Origin: Undibacterium sp. CCC3.4
Lineage (GTDB): Bacteria > Pseudomonadota > Gammaproteobacteria > Burkholderiales > Burkholderiaceae_D
Assembly (NCBI RefSeq): GCF_034347425.1
Contig: NZ_CP133779.1
Span: forward strand, 930,001-994,000
DNA: 64,000 nt
Direction of reading: 5' to 3'
Shown: piece after piece, positions 45,396 to 54,467 of the stretch
Layout: every line of letters starts with the position of its first letter
How positions within the stretch are numbered: the stretch's first letter is position 1
The notes under the pieces: model-generated
Seen by the model: only the letters and a program-made list of their open reading frames with translations
Databases searched by the model: none
What the model was told of the DNA's origin: nothing
Translations under genes and position numbers: made by a program

Positions 45396-45490
45396 AAAAA
45401 TCTCCTTAAAGCAATATTCCAGCATCATAGACGCTTTCGCCATAGCCGACAAAAGCGGCCAATTTTACTGCGAATGCAGCCAAATAATTC

Positions 45491-45532
45491 GACAATTGTG
45501 CTTTGAAGCACTTATATCACAGACAATCGTGC
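45491..45532. promoter_or_regulatory. Direct repeats upstream of frmA
   Basis: GACAATTGTGC (45491-45501) and GACAATCGTGC (45522-45532) are direct repeats 31 bases apart, three helical turns, the arrangement expected for an AraC-type protein. A candidate promoter for frmA (TCGACA, 18 bases, TATATC at 45513-45518) overlaps them. Confidence 0.45.
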
Positions 45533-45570
45533 ATCAGCTCATTCACCTCTGTCACATCAAGAAAGCGCAT

Positions 45571-46677
45571 ATGAAAACCAAAGCCGCCGTCGCCTGGAAA
45601 GCCGGAGCACCGTTGAGCATCGAAGAAGTCGATCTGGCCGGGCCACGCGAAGGCGAGGTCTTGATAGAAATAAAAGCCACCGGCATTTGCCATACCGATT
45701 ACTACACGCTCTCGGGTGCCGATCCTGAAGGTTTATTTCCCGCCATTCTTGGCCATGAAGGTGCCGGCGTGGTGGTCGACACCGGACCGGGTGTCAGCAG
45801 CTTACGCGCCGGCGACCACGTGATTCCGCTCTACACGCCGGAATGCCGCCAATGTAAATACTGCCTGTCACGCAAAACCAATCTGTGCCAGGCGATACGC
45901 TCGACCCAAGGACGTGGGCTGATGCCCGACGCCAGCTCGCGCTTCTCGCTCGATGGTAGCCCGCTGTTTCATTACATGGGCACCTCAACCTTCTCGAATT
46001 ACATCGTGGTGCCGGAAATTGCCGTCGCCAAGGTGCGCGAAGATGCACCGTTCGATAAAATTTGCTACATCGGCTGTGGCGTCACCACCGGCGTCGGTGC
46101 GGTCGTCTTCAGCGCCAAGGTGGAAGCCGGTGCCAATGTGGTGGTGTTCGGCTTGGGCGGCATCGGCCTCAATGTGATTCAAGCGGCGCGCATGGTCGGC
46201 GCCGATAAAATCATCGGCGTCGACATCAACCCGCAGCGCCAAGAGATGGCGCGGCGCTTCGGCATGACGCACTTCATCAACCCACGCGAGCACGCCAACG
46301 TGGTCGATCACATCATGCAACTGACTGATGGCGGTGCCGACTATTCTTTCGAATGCATAGGCAACACCGAAGTGATGCGGCAAGCACTGGAATGTTGCCA
46401 CAAAGGTTGGGGCCAATCATTCATCATCGGGGTCGCCGCCGCCGGTGAAGAAATCAGCACACGGCCGTTTCAACTCGTCACCGGTCGCTCGTGGAAGGGC
46501 TCGGCATTCGGTGGCGCACGCGGTCGCACCGATGTGCCGAAAATTGTCGATTGGTATATGGAAGGCAAGCTCAACATCGATGACCTGATCACGCATCGCT
46601 TGCCGCTCGAGCGCATCAATGAAGGTTTCGATTTGATGAAAAGCGGGGAATCAATACGCTCAGTAGTGATTTTTTAA
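45571..46677 (+). CDS. frmA: S-(hydroxymethyl)glutathione dehydrogenase / class III alcohol dehydrogenase
   Basis: A 368-residue zinc- and NAD-dependent enzyme that oxidises the glutathione adduct of formaldehyde. ATG 45571 gives the standard MKTKAAVAWKAGAPLSIEEV start. The catalytic zinc ligands lie in GICHTD and GHEGAG, the structural zinc is bound by the four Cys of CRQCKYCLSRKTNLC, and the nucleotide-binding GLGGIG is near residue 195. The usual companion S-formylglutathione hydrolase is not adjacent. A hairpin follows the stop. Confidence 0.95.
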   Translation: MKTKAAVAWKAGAPLSIEEVDLAGPREGEVLIEIKATGICHTDYYTLSGADPEGLFPAILGHEGAGVVVDTGPGVSSLRAGDHVIPLYTPECRQCKYCLSRKTNLCQAIRSTQGRGLMPDASSRFSLDGSPLFHYMGTSTFSNYIVVPEIAVAKVREDAPFDKICYIGCGVTTGVGAVVFSAKVEAGANVVVFGLGGIGLNVIQAARMVGADKIIGVDINPQRQEMARRFGMTHFINPREHANVVDHIMQLTDGGADYSFECIGNTEVMRQALECCHKGWGQSFIIGVAAAGEEISTRPFQLVTGRSWKGSAFGGARGRTDVPKIVDWYMEGKLNIDDLITHRLPLERINEGFDLMKSGESIRSVVIF

Positions 46678-46693
46678 GGCGAGCAGCACCATA

Positions 46694-46716
46694 GCAAGCG
46701 CGACAAGCGCGCTTGC
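46694..46716 (+). terminator. Hairpin after frmA
   Basis: Stem GCAAGCGCG / CGCGCTTGC with a 5-base loop, 16 bases after the frmA stop; no T tract follows. The remaining 250 bases up to the FabH-like gene hold no clear element. Confidence 0.45.
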
Positions 46717-46963
46717 CAAATGAGTGCAATCGCGATGTGATTGCTTATTTGTTCTTATTTGCTCTTATCAGCATGCGAAATATCATCAATAAGCCGGCTA
46801 CTGAGCCGATTTAAAAATTTCCGAATAAGTACTCTATTTCTTGAACCACGGCAGTCCGGTGGTGGCGTTTCTGTGTAGAATCGGTGGACACAGTCGCGCA
46901 TTGAGCGCATTCACCAGACATCCCTCTACAGCGCATGCGCTGTCCGGTACAAGAAAGATAACG

Positions 46964-48088
46964 ATGCACCAAGTAGTCATCAGCGGCACCGGCCTCTACA
47001 CGCCGACGGAATCGATCAGTAATGAAGAATTGATCGCCTGCTATAACGCCTATGTTCAAAAATTCAATACCGACCATGCCGCCGAGATTGCCGCAACGAC
47101 CGTCACGGCGCTGGAAGAATCGAGTGTTGCCTTCATCGAAAAAGCTTCCGGCATCAAATCGCGTTATGTAATGAACAAGTCGGGCGTGCTCGACATTGCG
47201 CGCATGGTGCCCACCTTGGCCGAACGCCCCGATGAGCAAGCCTCGCTGATGTGCGAGATGGCCGTGGTGGCTGCGCGTCAAGCACTCGAACGGGCCGGCC
47301 GCACGGTCGCCGATGTCGATGCCGTGATTTGCGCAGCCAGCAATATGCAGCGCGCTTACCCGGCCATGGCCGTGGAAATTCAAGCGGCGCTCGGGATCGA
47401 TGGCTATGGTTTTGATATGAATGTGGCCTGTTCTTCGGCTACCTTCGGCATTCAAGCTGCGGTCAGCGCGATTCAAAGCGGCCAGGCGCGCGCCGTGCTG
47501 GTCGTGAGTCCGGAAATCACCAGTGGCCATCTGAACTGGCGTGATCGCGACAGCCATTTCATTTTTGGCGATGCCTGCACCGCCATCCTGCTCGAACGCG
47601 CCGACTGCGCGAGTTCACCGCACCAATTTGAAATCGTCGGATTGAAATTAAAAACCCAGTTTTCCAATAATATCCGCAATAATTTCGGCTTCCTCAACCG
47701 TGCCGACGAGAGCGGCATCGGCCAAGCCGACAAACTGTTCCGCCAGCAGGGCCGCAAAGTTTTCAAAGATGTCTGCCCGATGGCGGCAAACATGATCAGC
47801 AGCACGGTGGCAGCAGCTGGCATCGAGATTGCCGCGGTCGAACGTTTCTGGTTGCATCAAGCGAATTTGAACATGAATTTGTTGATTGCCCGCCTGATAC
47901 TCGGGCGTGATGCCACAGCGGCCGAATCACCGACCATTCTCGACACCTACGCCAATACCTCGTCGGCTGGTTCGATCATCGCCTTCCACAAGCATCAGGA
48001 AGATTTGGCGGCCGGTGCCGTCGGCGTGATTTGCTCGTTCGGTGCCGGCTATTCGATCGGCTGCGTGGTGGTCAAAAAACGCGCTTGA
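46964..48088 (+). CDS. Beta-ketoacyl-ACP synthase III-like protein
   Basis: A 374-residue thiolase-fold condensing enzyme. ATG 46964 opens the domain (MHQVVISGTGLYTPTESISN). The FabH-type triad is complete: C156 (NVACSSATFG), H298 (WLHQANLNMN) and N331 (TYANTSSAGS). It is longer than ordinary FabH (about 317 residues) by an insertion near residues 25-75. The opening recalls the Pseudomonas PA3286 enzyme, which diverts beta-oxidation acyl-CoA into fatty acid synthesis, but this is from memory. It is not in a fab cluster, so it is probably an accessory KAS III. Confidence 0.85.
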   Translation: MHQVVISGTGLYTPTESISNEELIACYNAYVQKFNTDHAAEIAATTVTALEESSVAFIEKASGIKSRYVMNKSGVLDIARMVPTLAERPDEQASLMCEMAVVAARQALERAGRTVADVDAVICAASNMQRAYPAMAVEIQAALGIDGYGFDMNVACSSATFGIQAAVSAIQSGQARAVLVVSPEITSGHLNWRDRDSHFIFGDACTAILLERADCASSPHQFEIVGLKLKTQFSNNIRNNFGFLNRADESGIGQADKLFRQQGRKVFKDVCPMAANMISSTVAAAGIEIAAVERFWLHQANLNMNLLIARLILGRDATAAESPTILDTYANTSSAGSIIAFHKHQEDLAAGAVGVICSFGAGYSIGCVVVKKRA

Positions 48089-48105
48089 CAGACCTGATCT
48101 AGTCG

Positions 48106-48144
48106 AAAAAAAACCTGCCGCAATTGCTCAGGGCAGGTTTTTTT
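48106..48144. terminator. Bidirectional terminator
   Basis: Stem AACCTGCC / GGCAGGTT with a 12-base loop, A tract on the left and T tract on the right. It ends the FabH-like gene and also the convergent TlpA-like gene. Confidence 0.88.
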
Positions 48145-48165
48145 CTTGCTGGACAATGCGCTCAG

Positions 48166-48687
48166 TCACGCCGCCAGTGCTTGCTCCAACAAAGTATGCA
48201 ACTCAGCAAACGAAGGTTCGCCAATATAGCGTTTGAGTATAGTGCCTTGCTTGTCGATCACATACGTGGTCGGGGTCAGTTTGACTTCACCGAAGGCGCG
48301 CGCCAACTTACCATCGAGGTCGAGTGCCACATGGAAGGGCAACTGTCGCGTTTCGGCAAAATTGACGACGTAATCGGGTCTATCGTAACTCATCGCCACG
48401 GCGACATATTCCAAACCTTGGGCGTGGTATTGATTAAACGTTTCGACCATGCGCGGCATTTCAGCTACACAAGTAGTGCAAGAGGTGGCCCAAAAGTTGA
48501 CCATCACTACCTTGCCGCGCAAATTGGCGCTGTCGATTTTTACCCCCTTGAGGTTGGTAAATACCACCTGCGGCATGTGGTTTTTACTCGCCAGCGATTG
48601 ATAAAACAAGCCGCCCAAGCCGGCCAGCGCGAGCGCGGCCACCAGCGCGAAAGCCAGGAATTTACGCGGTGAAGAAGGTGCCAACAT
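48166..48687 (-). CDS. TlpA-like membrane-anchored thioredoxin
   Basis: A 173-residue protein with an N-terminal signal anchor (about residues 9-29) and a periplasmic thioredoxin domain. The redox motif is C70-T-T-C73 in NFWATSCTTCVAEMP, and the cis-Pro region reads LTPTTYVID. Such proteins reduce or maintain disulfides outside the cytoplasm, for example for cytochrome c or copper proteins. ATG 48687 is preferred over the TTG one codon earlier. The gene stands alone. Confidence 0.88.
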   Translation of the reverse strand: MLAPSSPRKFLAFALVAALALAGLGGLFYQSLASKNHMPQVVFTNLKGVKIDSANLRGKVVMVNFWATSCTTCVAEMPRMVETFNQYHAQGLEYVAVAMSYDRPDYVVNFAETRQLPFHVALDLDGKLARAFGEVKLTPTTYVIDKQGTILKRYIGEPSFAELHTLLEQALAA

Positions 48688-48721
48688 CAAACTGTCCAGT
48701 GCAAAATAGATTCGAACACCA

Positions 48722-49186
48722 TTATACGTTTTCTAAGCACGCCGGTGCGGCTATCGGCTTGCCAGCCACATGCGTGGTCAATACGATGGCGGTCGAGGTC
48801 GAACCGTAGGCGTTGAGTTCATTGATGATGCGCTGCAAATGTTCGACATCGGTGGCCAGCACACGCATGACGGCACCGTCTTCGCCGGTCACCGTATAGC
48901 AATCGATGATCTCAGGACAGGCTGCCACATAGTCGGCATACGGCCGCCCTTGCTGCGTCGATAGCCGTATCATGGCCGTCATCTGGTAGCCGAGCGCCTT
49001 GGGATTGATATCGGCGCGATAGCCGCGTATCACCTGCGCTGCTTCGAGTCGCTTGATCCGTTCTGAAACGGCCGGCTGGCTCAGGTGAACCTGACGACCG
49101 ATTTGTGCATGCGAGATACGTGCATCTTGCTGCAGCAGCAGCAAAATTTTACGGTCAAACTGATCAATTTTAGAATTCATAAGCAT
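48722..49186 (-). CDS. Lrp/AsnC-family regulator
   Basis: A 154-residue regulator: N-terminal helix-turn-helix (residues 5-55, DQFDRKILLLLQQDARISHAQIGRQVHLSQPAVSERIKRLE) and a C-terminal RAM/ACT-like ligand domain (about 68-145) with CYTVTGEDGAVMRVLA, the typical effector loop. Starts at 49186 or 49180 are equally possible. It is divergent from the lysA gene, which suggests lysine-related control of that gene, a link seen here only through position. Confidence 0.9.
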   Translation of the reverse strand: MLMNSKIDQFDRKILLLLQQDARISHAQIGRQVHLSQPAVSERIKRLEAAQVIRGYRADINPKALGYQMTAMIRLSTQQGRPYADYVAACPEIIDCYTVTGEDGAVMRVLATDVEHLQRIINELNAYGSTSTAIVLTTHVAGKPIAAPACLENV

Positions 49187-49310
49187 TTCGCATTATTTTC
49201 GATTCAATTCAATTGCATGGAGGCATATCTCTTATGGAAGCACCTTCATTTCAAGCACCAAGCTTGTTAAAGTAGAGCTTACACTAATCAACCCAGAAGC
49301 GACCGTACTC

Positions 49311-50552
49311 ATGGCCAATCACATCAGCAATTCTCAAATCGCGCAGATTGCGCAAGACTATGCCACCCCTTGCTGGGCCTACGATGCGGCCACGATTCGC
49401 GCCCAAATCGCCCGTCTCAAACAATTCGATGTGATCCGCTTTGCGCAAAAAGCCGCCAGCAACATTCATCTGCTGCGCCTGATGCGTGAACAAGGCGTGC
49501 TGGTCGACGCGGTATCGCTCGGTGAAGTGGAACGGGCGCTGGCGGCCGGCTATGTACCGGGTTCGGACCAGGTACATGCTCCGATCGTGTTTACCGCCGA
49601 TTTGCTCGACCGCCATGCCCTCAAACGCGTGGTCGAACTCAATATTCCAGTCAATTGCGGTTCCCCGCAAATGCTGGAGCAATTGGGCCAAGCCCACCCC
49701 GGCCATCAAGTCTGGCTGCGGATTAACCCCGGCTTCGGACACGGGCACAGCCGCAAAACCAATACCGGCGGCGAGCAGAGCAAGCACGGCATCTGGTTTG
49801 AAGAATTACCGGCGGCATTGCGCTTGATTGATCAATACGGTCTGCAACTGCACGGCTTGCACATGCATATCGGTTCCGGTGTCGACTATGATCACTTGCA
49901 AAGTGTCTGCGATGCCATGATCGCCCAAGTTAACACCGCTGGACGCGACCTGCGAGCCATCTCCATCGGCGGCGGTTTGTCGATTCCATATCAAAGTGGC
50001 GAAGCCGAAGTCGATACCGCGCATTACTTTGCTATGTGGGAGCAAGCCCGTCGCCGCATCGAGGAGCATCTCGGCCATCGCATCAGCATGGAAATTGAAC
50101 CGGGACGTTTTTTGGTGGCGCAATCAGGCTTGTTGATTTCTGAATTACGCGCGCAAAAACAAGTCGGCAGTAATTTTTTCAGTTTCGTCGATGCCGGCTT
50201 TAATGATTTGGCGCGGCCCGCCATGTATGGCAGTTTCCATCGCATCAGCGCGCATGCGCCCGATGGTACGCCGCGCAGCAATACGCTACGGGCCACCGTG
50301 GTGGCCGGCCCCTTGTGTGAATCAGGTGATGTATTTACTCAAGAGGAAGGCGGCGTGGTCAGCAGTCAGGCGCTGCCGAGCTGCGAAATTGGTGACTTAT
50401 TCGTATTTCATGATGCCGGCGCGTATGGTTCGAGCATGTCGTCGAATTACAATTCGCGCCCGCTGATTCCGGAAGTATTGGTCGACGGCGCGCAAATCAC
50501 ACAGATTCGCCGCCGTCAGACCGTGCAGGAGTTGATCGCGCTCGAACTCTGA
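49311..50552 (+). CDS. lysA: Diaminopimelate decarboxylase, E. coli type
   Basis: A 413-residue PLP enzyme of fold type III that converts meso-diaminopimelate to lysine. PLP-binding Lys is K47 in RFAQKAASN; the glycine-rich loop is ISIGGGLSIPYQ, and CESGD and DAGAYGSSMSSNYNSRP complete the active site. Throughout it follows the E. coli LysA sequence (SLGEVERALAAGY, NPGFGHGHSRKTNTGGEQSKHGIW, EIEPGRFLVAQSG), not the longer form I expect in betaproteobacteria. The 124-base divergent promoter region separates it from an Lrp/AsnC regulator, unlike the LysR partner in E. coli. Confidence 0.94.
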   Translation: MANHISNSQIAQIAQDYATPCWAYDAATIRAQIARLKQFDVIRFAQKAASNIHLLRLMREQGVLVDAVSLGEVERALAAGYVPGSDQVHAPIVFTADLLDRHALKRVVELNIPVNCGSPQMLEQLGQAHPGHQVWLRINPGFGHGHSRKTNTGGEQSKHGIWFEELPAALRLIDQYGLQLHGLHMHIGSGVDYDHLQSVCDAMIAQVNTAGRDLRAISIGGGLSIPYQSGEAEVDTAHYFAMWEQARRRIEEHLGHRISMEIEPGRFLVAQSGLLISELRAQKQVGSNFFSFVDAGFNDLARPAMYGSFHRISAHAPDGTPRSNTLRATVVAGPLCESGDVFTQEEGGVVSSQALPSCEIGDLFVFHDAGAYGSSMSSNYNSRPLIPEVLVDGAQITQIRRRQTVQELIALEL

Positions 50553-50572
50553 GGCGCCACTCCTGTCTTGGT

Positions 50573-51088
50573 TTACACCACGCCGCAAGCCATGCGCGCA
50601 CCGCCACCACCGAGTGGTGCCGGGTGGTCGCTGTGGTTATCACCACCGGCATGCACCATCAGGGAATGGCCGACCAAATCAGCCGCTTTCAGGCGCGGTG
50701 CCAGCAGCGGATAAGTGGCCGTGCCATCGGCGGCGACCACCAGAGCCGGCAAATCACCGCGATGACCATTCTGATAAGGGCCGAGATGGACAGCGGTTTT
50801 TTCCGGATCCCAATGACCGCCGGCTGCCAAGGCGGCCGTCATCACACCTTTGTTGTCGGCAGGCGCGCAAGAGGCGTTAACGTGCACATGGAAACCGTGT
50901 GCGCCGGCCGGCAAGCCGGTCAAGGCTGGGGTGATCAAGAGCCCGTAAGGGGTATCGCTCAAGGTGACCGTGCCGGCTGGGCCGAGATTGCCGCTGGCAT
51001 CGACAAATTGCAAAGCAACGGTTTGTGCTTGCGCCAGGCCGGCGAACAAACTGCAGGCTACCAGAGCCAGTTTCAAATTCTTTAACAT
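50573..51088 (-). CDS. sodC: Cu/Zn superoxide dismutase
   Basis: A 171-residue periplasmic enzyme that dismutates superoxide. It has a signal peptide ([21 protein letters not shown]), copper ligands in [10 protein letters not shown] and the later His of [10 protein letters not shown], zinc ligands in HWDPEK and [14 protein letters not shown], and the C-terminal [12 protein letters not shown] with the disulfide Cys and active-site Arg. AGGAG is six bases before the ATG. It is 14 bases downstream of the PhyH-like gene and may share its transcript. Confidence 0.93.
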   Translation of the reverse strand: MLKNLKLALVACSLFAGLAQAQTVALQFVDASGNLGPAGTVTLSDTPYGLLITPALTGLPAGAHGFHVHVNASCAPADNKGVMTAALAAGGHWDPEKTAVHLGPYQNGHRGDLPALVVAADGTATYPLLAPRLKAADLVGHSLMVHAGGDNHSDHPAPLGGGGARMACGVV

Positions 51089-51102
51089 AGTAACTCCTAA
51101 AA

Positions 51103-51900
51103 TTATGCTGTAGGGCCGCCCACTATACCTGCTTTTTCAAACAGCGGGATTTCCGGCAAACTGGCCGAGCGCGACCCCGCCACGGGGAAATTGTCGGGTG
51201 CGCGGTAAGTGAACACCAACGAAAACTTGGTGGCAGCAGTTTGATTGCGGCCAGCGGCATGGAACAAATTGCTGTGAAACAATAATGCATCGCCCTGCTG
51301 CAAAGGCACGGTGTGCGCTTGCGCCAGCAAAGATTGATTTCCAGCAAAATCACTGCGTAAAAATTGCGCGGAATCGGTTTGCTCCGCGGACAACTCCCAG
51401 CGCTGCGAGCCGGGGATCACCGACAAGCAACCATTTTCCAGCGTTTCATCGCGCAAGGCCAACCAAGTCGACACCAACTCGGCGCGGGCAAAATGCCAGT
51501 AGCGACTGTCGCGGTGCCAGCCGGTCAAGCTTGAATAGCGTGGCTGCTTAGTCATAATGCAATTGTGATGCGCTTGCGAAAGCATCACCCCTGGTCCGAG
51601 CAACTGTTGCAGCGGCCCCGCCAGCGCGGTGTCGGCCCATTGCTGTAGCATTGGTGCACGCGCATAGGCTTGCAACAAGCGCCGTACCGTGTGGCCACCG
51701 GCGGCATCGACTGCGCTGGGTGCGCCCGGGTAGGCGGTGTCGACTTCCAATTCCAGCGGCCCGTGCGCTTGTTCAAGTTCGTGCTCGGCATACGCGATCA
51801 CAGATTGACAGAATGCCGCATCGGCGGCCCGCCGCAGTATCAGAAAACCATGGGTGTGAAAATCATTCAATTGGGCAGAACTGAGCATGACACGAGCCAT
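51103..51900 (-). CDS. Phytanoyl-CoA dioxygenase (PhyH) family protein
   Basis: A 265-residue iron- and 2-oxoglutarate-dependent dioxygenase-like protein. The iron facial triad is visible as HxD in [11 protein letters not shown] near residue 128 and the distal His in [15 protein letters not shown] near residue 215, with the 2-oxoglutarate-binding Arg in VFTYRAP. Substrate unknown; relatives hydroxylate varied small molecules. Starts at 51900 or 51888 are possible, neither with a good ribosome site. It lies just upstream of sodC and is divergent from aroG. Confidence 0.86.
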   Translation of the reverse strand: MARVMLSSAQLNDFHTHGFLILRRAADAAFCQSVIAYAEHELEQAHGPLELEVDTAYPGAPSAVDAAGGHTVRRLLQAYARAPMLQQWADTALAGPLQQLLGPGVMLSQAHHNCIMTKQPRYSSLTGWHRDSRYWHFARAELVSTWLALRDETLENGCLSVIPGSQRWELSAEQTDSAQFLRSDFAGNQSLLAQAHTVPLQQGDALLFHSNLFHAAGRNQTAATKFSLVFTYRAPDNFPVAGSRSASLPEIPLFEKAGIVGGPTA

Positions 51901-52049
51901 TCAAAAAATCACAAAACACTATTGTGCCATGTCTGCCGCAACACGAACGATACAGATCACGCCACACCCGACGACAACAATTCCATCTATGCCCTGCGGC
52001 AAGTCGACAAATTGCGCGATAATGGCAGCAAATTCACTTTCACAACACC

Positions 52050-53120
52050 ATGACACTCGCCATTCTAGAAAACATCAACGTCAGTTCCTTCGACACCATG
52101 CCCACGCCGGCCGAATTACATGCCCGCCTGCCACTGAGCGAGCGCGCTGCCGACACGGTCGAGCACAGCCGAGCAGCACTGCGCGCCATCCTCGAAGGCC
52201 AGGATAAGCGCTTGTTCGTCGTCGTTGGCCCCTGCTCTATCCATGATCCGCTGGCTGGGCTCGAGTACGCACGCCGCCTGGTCGCACTGCAAGAAGAAGT
52301 CAAGGATGTGATGTTGCTGGTGATGCGCGTGTATTTCGAAAAACCGCGCACCACCACCGGCTGGAAGGGTTACATCAACGACCCGGACATGGATGATTCT
52401 TTCCGCGTCGATGTCGGCATGGAAAAAGCGCGCCGTTTCCTGCTCGATGTCTGTGAACTCGGTCTGCCGACCGGTACCGAAGCACTCGACCCGATCTCGC
52501 CCCAGTATCTCGGTGATCTGATCGCCTGGACCGCCATCGGTGCGCGCACCACTGAATCGCAAACGCACCGCGAAATGTCGTCAGGCTTATCGACACCGGT
52601 CGGTTTCAAGAATGGTACCGATGGCGATATCAGCATTGCCATCAATGCTATTTTATCAGCCTCGCATCCACATTCCTTCCTCGGCCTCAACGATCAAGGT
52701 CGTGTCGCGATTGTGCGTACCCGCGGCAATCAGCATGGCCACGTAGTCTTGCGCGGCGGCGGTGACCGACCGAATTACGATACCGTTTCAGTCGCGATGG
52801 CGCAGCAGGCACTGATCAAGGCAAAATTACCGCCGCACATCGTCATCGATTGTTCGCACGCCAACAGTTACAAGAAAGCCGCGTTGCAACCGCTGGTGAT
52901 GGCCGATGTGGTCAATCAGATTGTCAACGGCAACCAAGCCATCGTCGGCGTCATGATCGAATCGAATCTGCTGGCCGGCAATCAGGCGATTCCAGCCGAC
53001 TTGAGCCAATTGGTCTACGGTTGCTCGGTCACTGATGCTTGTGTCGATTGGTCGAGCACGGAACAGATGCTGCGCAGTGCGGCCGATCGACTGCGCTCAC
53101 AGCGCACGCAGGTTCTGTAA
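52050..53120 (+). CDS. aroG: 3-deoxy-7-phosphoheptulonate synthase (class I)
   Basis: A 356-residue enzyme that joins phosphoenolpyruvate and erythrose 4-phosphate, the first step of aromatic amino acid synthesis. Class I landmarks are VVVGPCSIHDP, MRVYFEKPRTTTGWKGYINDP, PTGTEALDPISPQY, GFKNGTDG, RGGGDRPNYD and VIDCSHANS, which bind substrates and metal. Which amino acid inhibits it (Phe or Tyr) cannot be told from the sequence by eye. Its 3' end overlaps convergent hutF by 24 bases. Confidence 0.95.
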   Translation: MTLAILENINVSSFDTMPTPAELHARLPLSERAADTVEHSRAALRAILEGQDKRLFVVVGPCSIHDPLAGLEYARRLVALQEEVKDVMLLVMRVYFEKPRTTTGWKGYINDPDMDDSFRVDVGMEKARRFLLDVCELGLPTGTEALDPISPQYLGDLIAWTAIGARTTESQTHREMSSGLSTPVGFKNGTDGDISIAINAILSASHPHSFLGLNDQGRVAIVRTRGNQHGHVVLRGGGDRPNYDTVSVAMAQQALIKAKLPPHIVIDCSHANSYKKAALQPLVMADVVNQIVNGNQAIVGVMIESNLLAGNQAIPADLSQLVYGCSVTDACVDWSSTEQMLRSAADRLRSQRTQVL

Positions 53121-54467
53121 GCAGGCAATGTAATCGGCAGCGATGGCGGCTTGCTGATGGTGGCGGCCGTTTTCCACCACTAATTGGCCACCGACAATCA
53201 CATCGCGCAGCAGATTATCATTGCCGCAAAACAACCAGGTATTGAGCACATCGTCCAGAGCTAAGCCAGCCAAATTCGGATGGCACTCGTCCAGCACCAG
53301 CAAGTCGGCACGCCAGCCGACCTGTAGTTGGCCAACGCGACGGCCGCTGGCTTGCGCCCCGCCTTGCAACGCGGCATTCCATAAATAATCGCCGACGCGG
53401 CGCTGTTTTTCATCACGGGCAATATTTCTTTGCTGTAAGCGCAAGCGCTGACCATACTCGAGCCAGCGCAATTCTTCCACCGGGCTATGCGAGACATGGC
53501 TGTCGCTGCCTATGCCAAAGCGACCGCCGACGGCCAGATAGGCAGGCAAATCAAAGAAACCATCACCGAGATTACCCTCGGTACTCGGACAAATACCGGC
53601 CACGGCAGCACTGGCGGCCAGCGCCGTGACTTCGTCCGCATTCAAGTGCGTGGCATGTACCAAACACCAATGCTGATCGACCAAACCCGTCGCGAGCAAG
53701 AGCTCGACCGGGCGCTTGCCAGTCGTACGCAGACAAGCATCGACTTCCCTGGTTTGCTCGGCGATATGAATATGAATCGGTCGCCCCGCCGGCATGCCTG
53801 CATGCAGCTCGGTGATTTGTGCCAGATTCGCCGCCCGTAGCGAATGGGGGGCTGCGCCGATTTCGAGCGCCGCACTACGCAACGGTTCCAGTGCAGCCAC
53901 CAGAGCAAGCACATCGCTGACCTCGGTGGCAAAGCGGCGCTGGTCTGCACGCAAGGGCACATCGGCGAAATCGGCGTGACTGTACAATACCGGCAGCATG
54001 GTCATGCCGATGCCGGCCGTTGCCGCCGCGGCAATCACGCGGCGCGCCGTTTCAGCCTGATCCGGATACCAAGCGCCATCGGGCGCGCGATGCAAATAAT
54101 GGAATTCACACACCGAGGTGTAACCATGGCGCAGGCATTCACTGTAAATTTGCGCCGCAATCGCCTGCATTTGTTGCGGGGTCAATTGCAGCGCATAGCG
54201 GTACATCAAGTCACGCCAAGTCCAAAAACTATCCCCCGCGGTAGCGGCTACTTCGGTCATCCCGGCCAGAGCACGTTGAAACGCATGCGAATGTAAATTT
54301 GTCATGCCAGGCAACACCAGCCCAGCCTGACGCTCACCATCCTGTGGCGTGGCTGCCGTTTCCAGCGCCACGATGTCACCGGCCGCATCAAACTGCAGCC
54401 GTACCCGTTCGGTCCAGCCTTGCGGCAGCAAGGCGGCGTGGGCAAACAAACTGTCTAAGCGTCTCAT
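53097..54467 (-). CDS. hutF: Formimidoylglutamate deiminase
   Basis: A 456-residue metal-dependent amidohydrolase that converts N-formimidoylglutamate to N-formylglutamate and ammonia in the five-step histidine pathway. Metal and active-site residues lie in LHSHAFQRA, PIHIHIAEQTREV, LVHATHL and FGIGSDSHVSHSPVEELRWLEYGQRL; the last is diagnostic for HutF. ATG 54467 forms an ATGA overlap with the hutG stop, so the longer frame starting at 54479 is not used. The other hut enzymes are not in the window. Confidence 0.94.
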   Translation of the reverse strand: MRRLDSLFAHAALLPQGWTERVRLQFDAAGDIVALETAATPQDGERQAGLVLPGMTNLHSHAFQRALAGMTEVAATAGDSFWTWRDLMYRYALQLTPQQMQAIAAQIYSECLRHGYTSVCEFHYLHRAPDGAWYPDQAETARRVIAAAATAGIGMTMLPVLYSHADFADVPLRADQRRFATEVSDVLALVAALEPLRSAALEIGAAPHSLRAANLAQITELHAGMPAGRPIHIHIAEQTREVDACLRTTGKRPVELLLATGLVDQHWCLVHATHLNADEVTALAASAAVAGICPSTEGNLGDGFFDLPAYLAVGGRFGIGSDSHVSHSPVEELRWLEYGQRLRLQQRNIARDEKQRRVGDYLWNAALQGGAQASGRRVGQLQVGWRADLLVLDECHPNLAGLALDDVLNTWLFCGNDNLLRDVIVGGQLVVENGRHHQQAAIAADYIACLQNLRAL

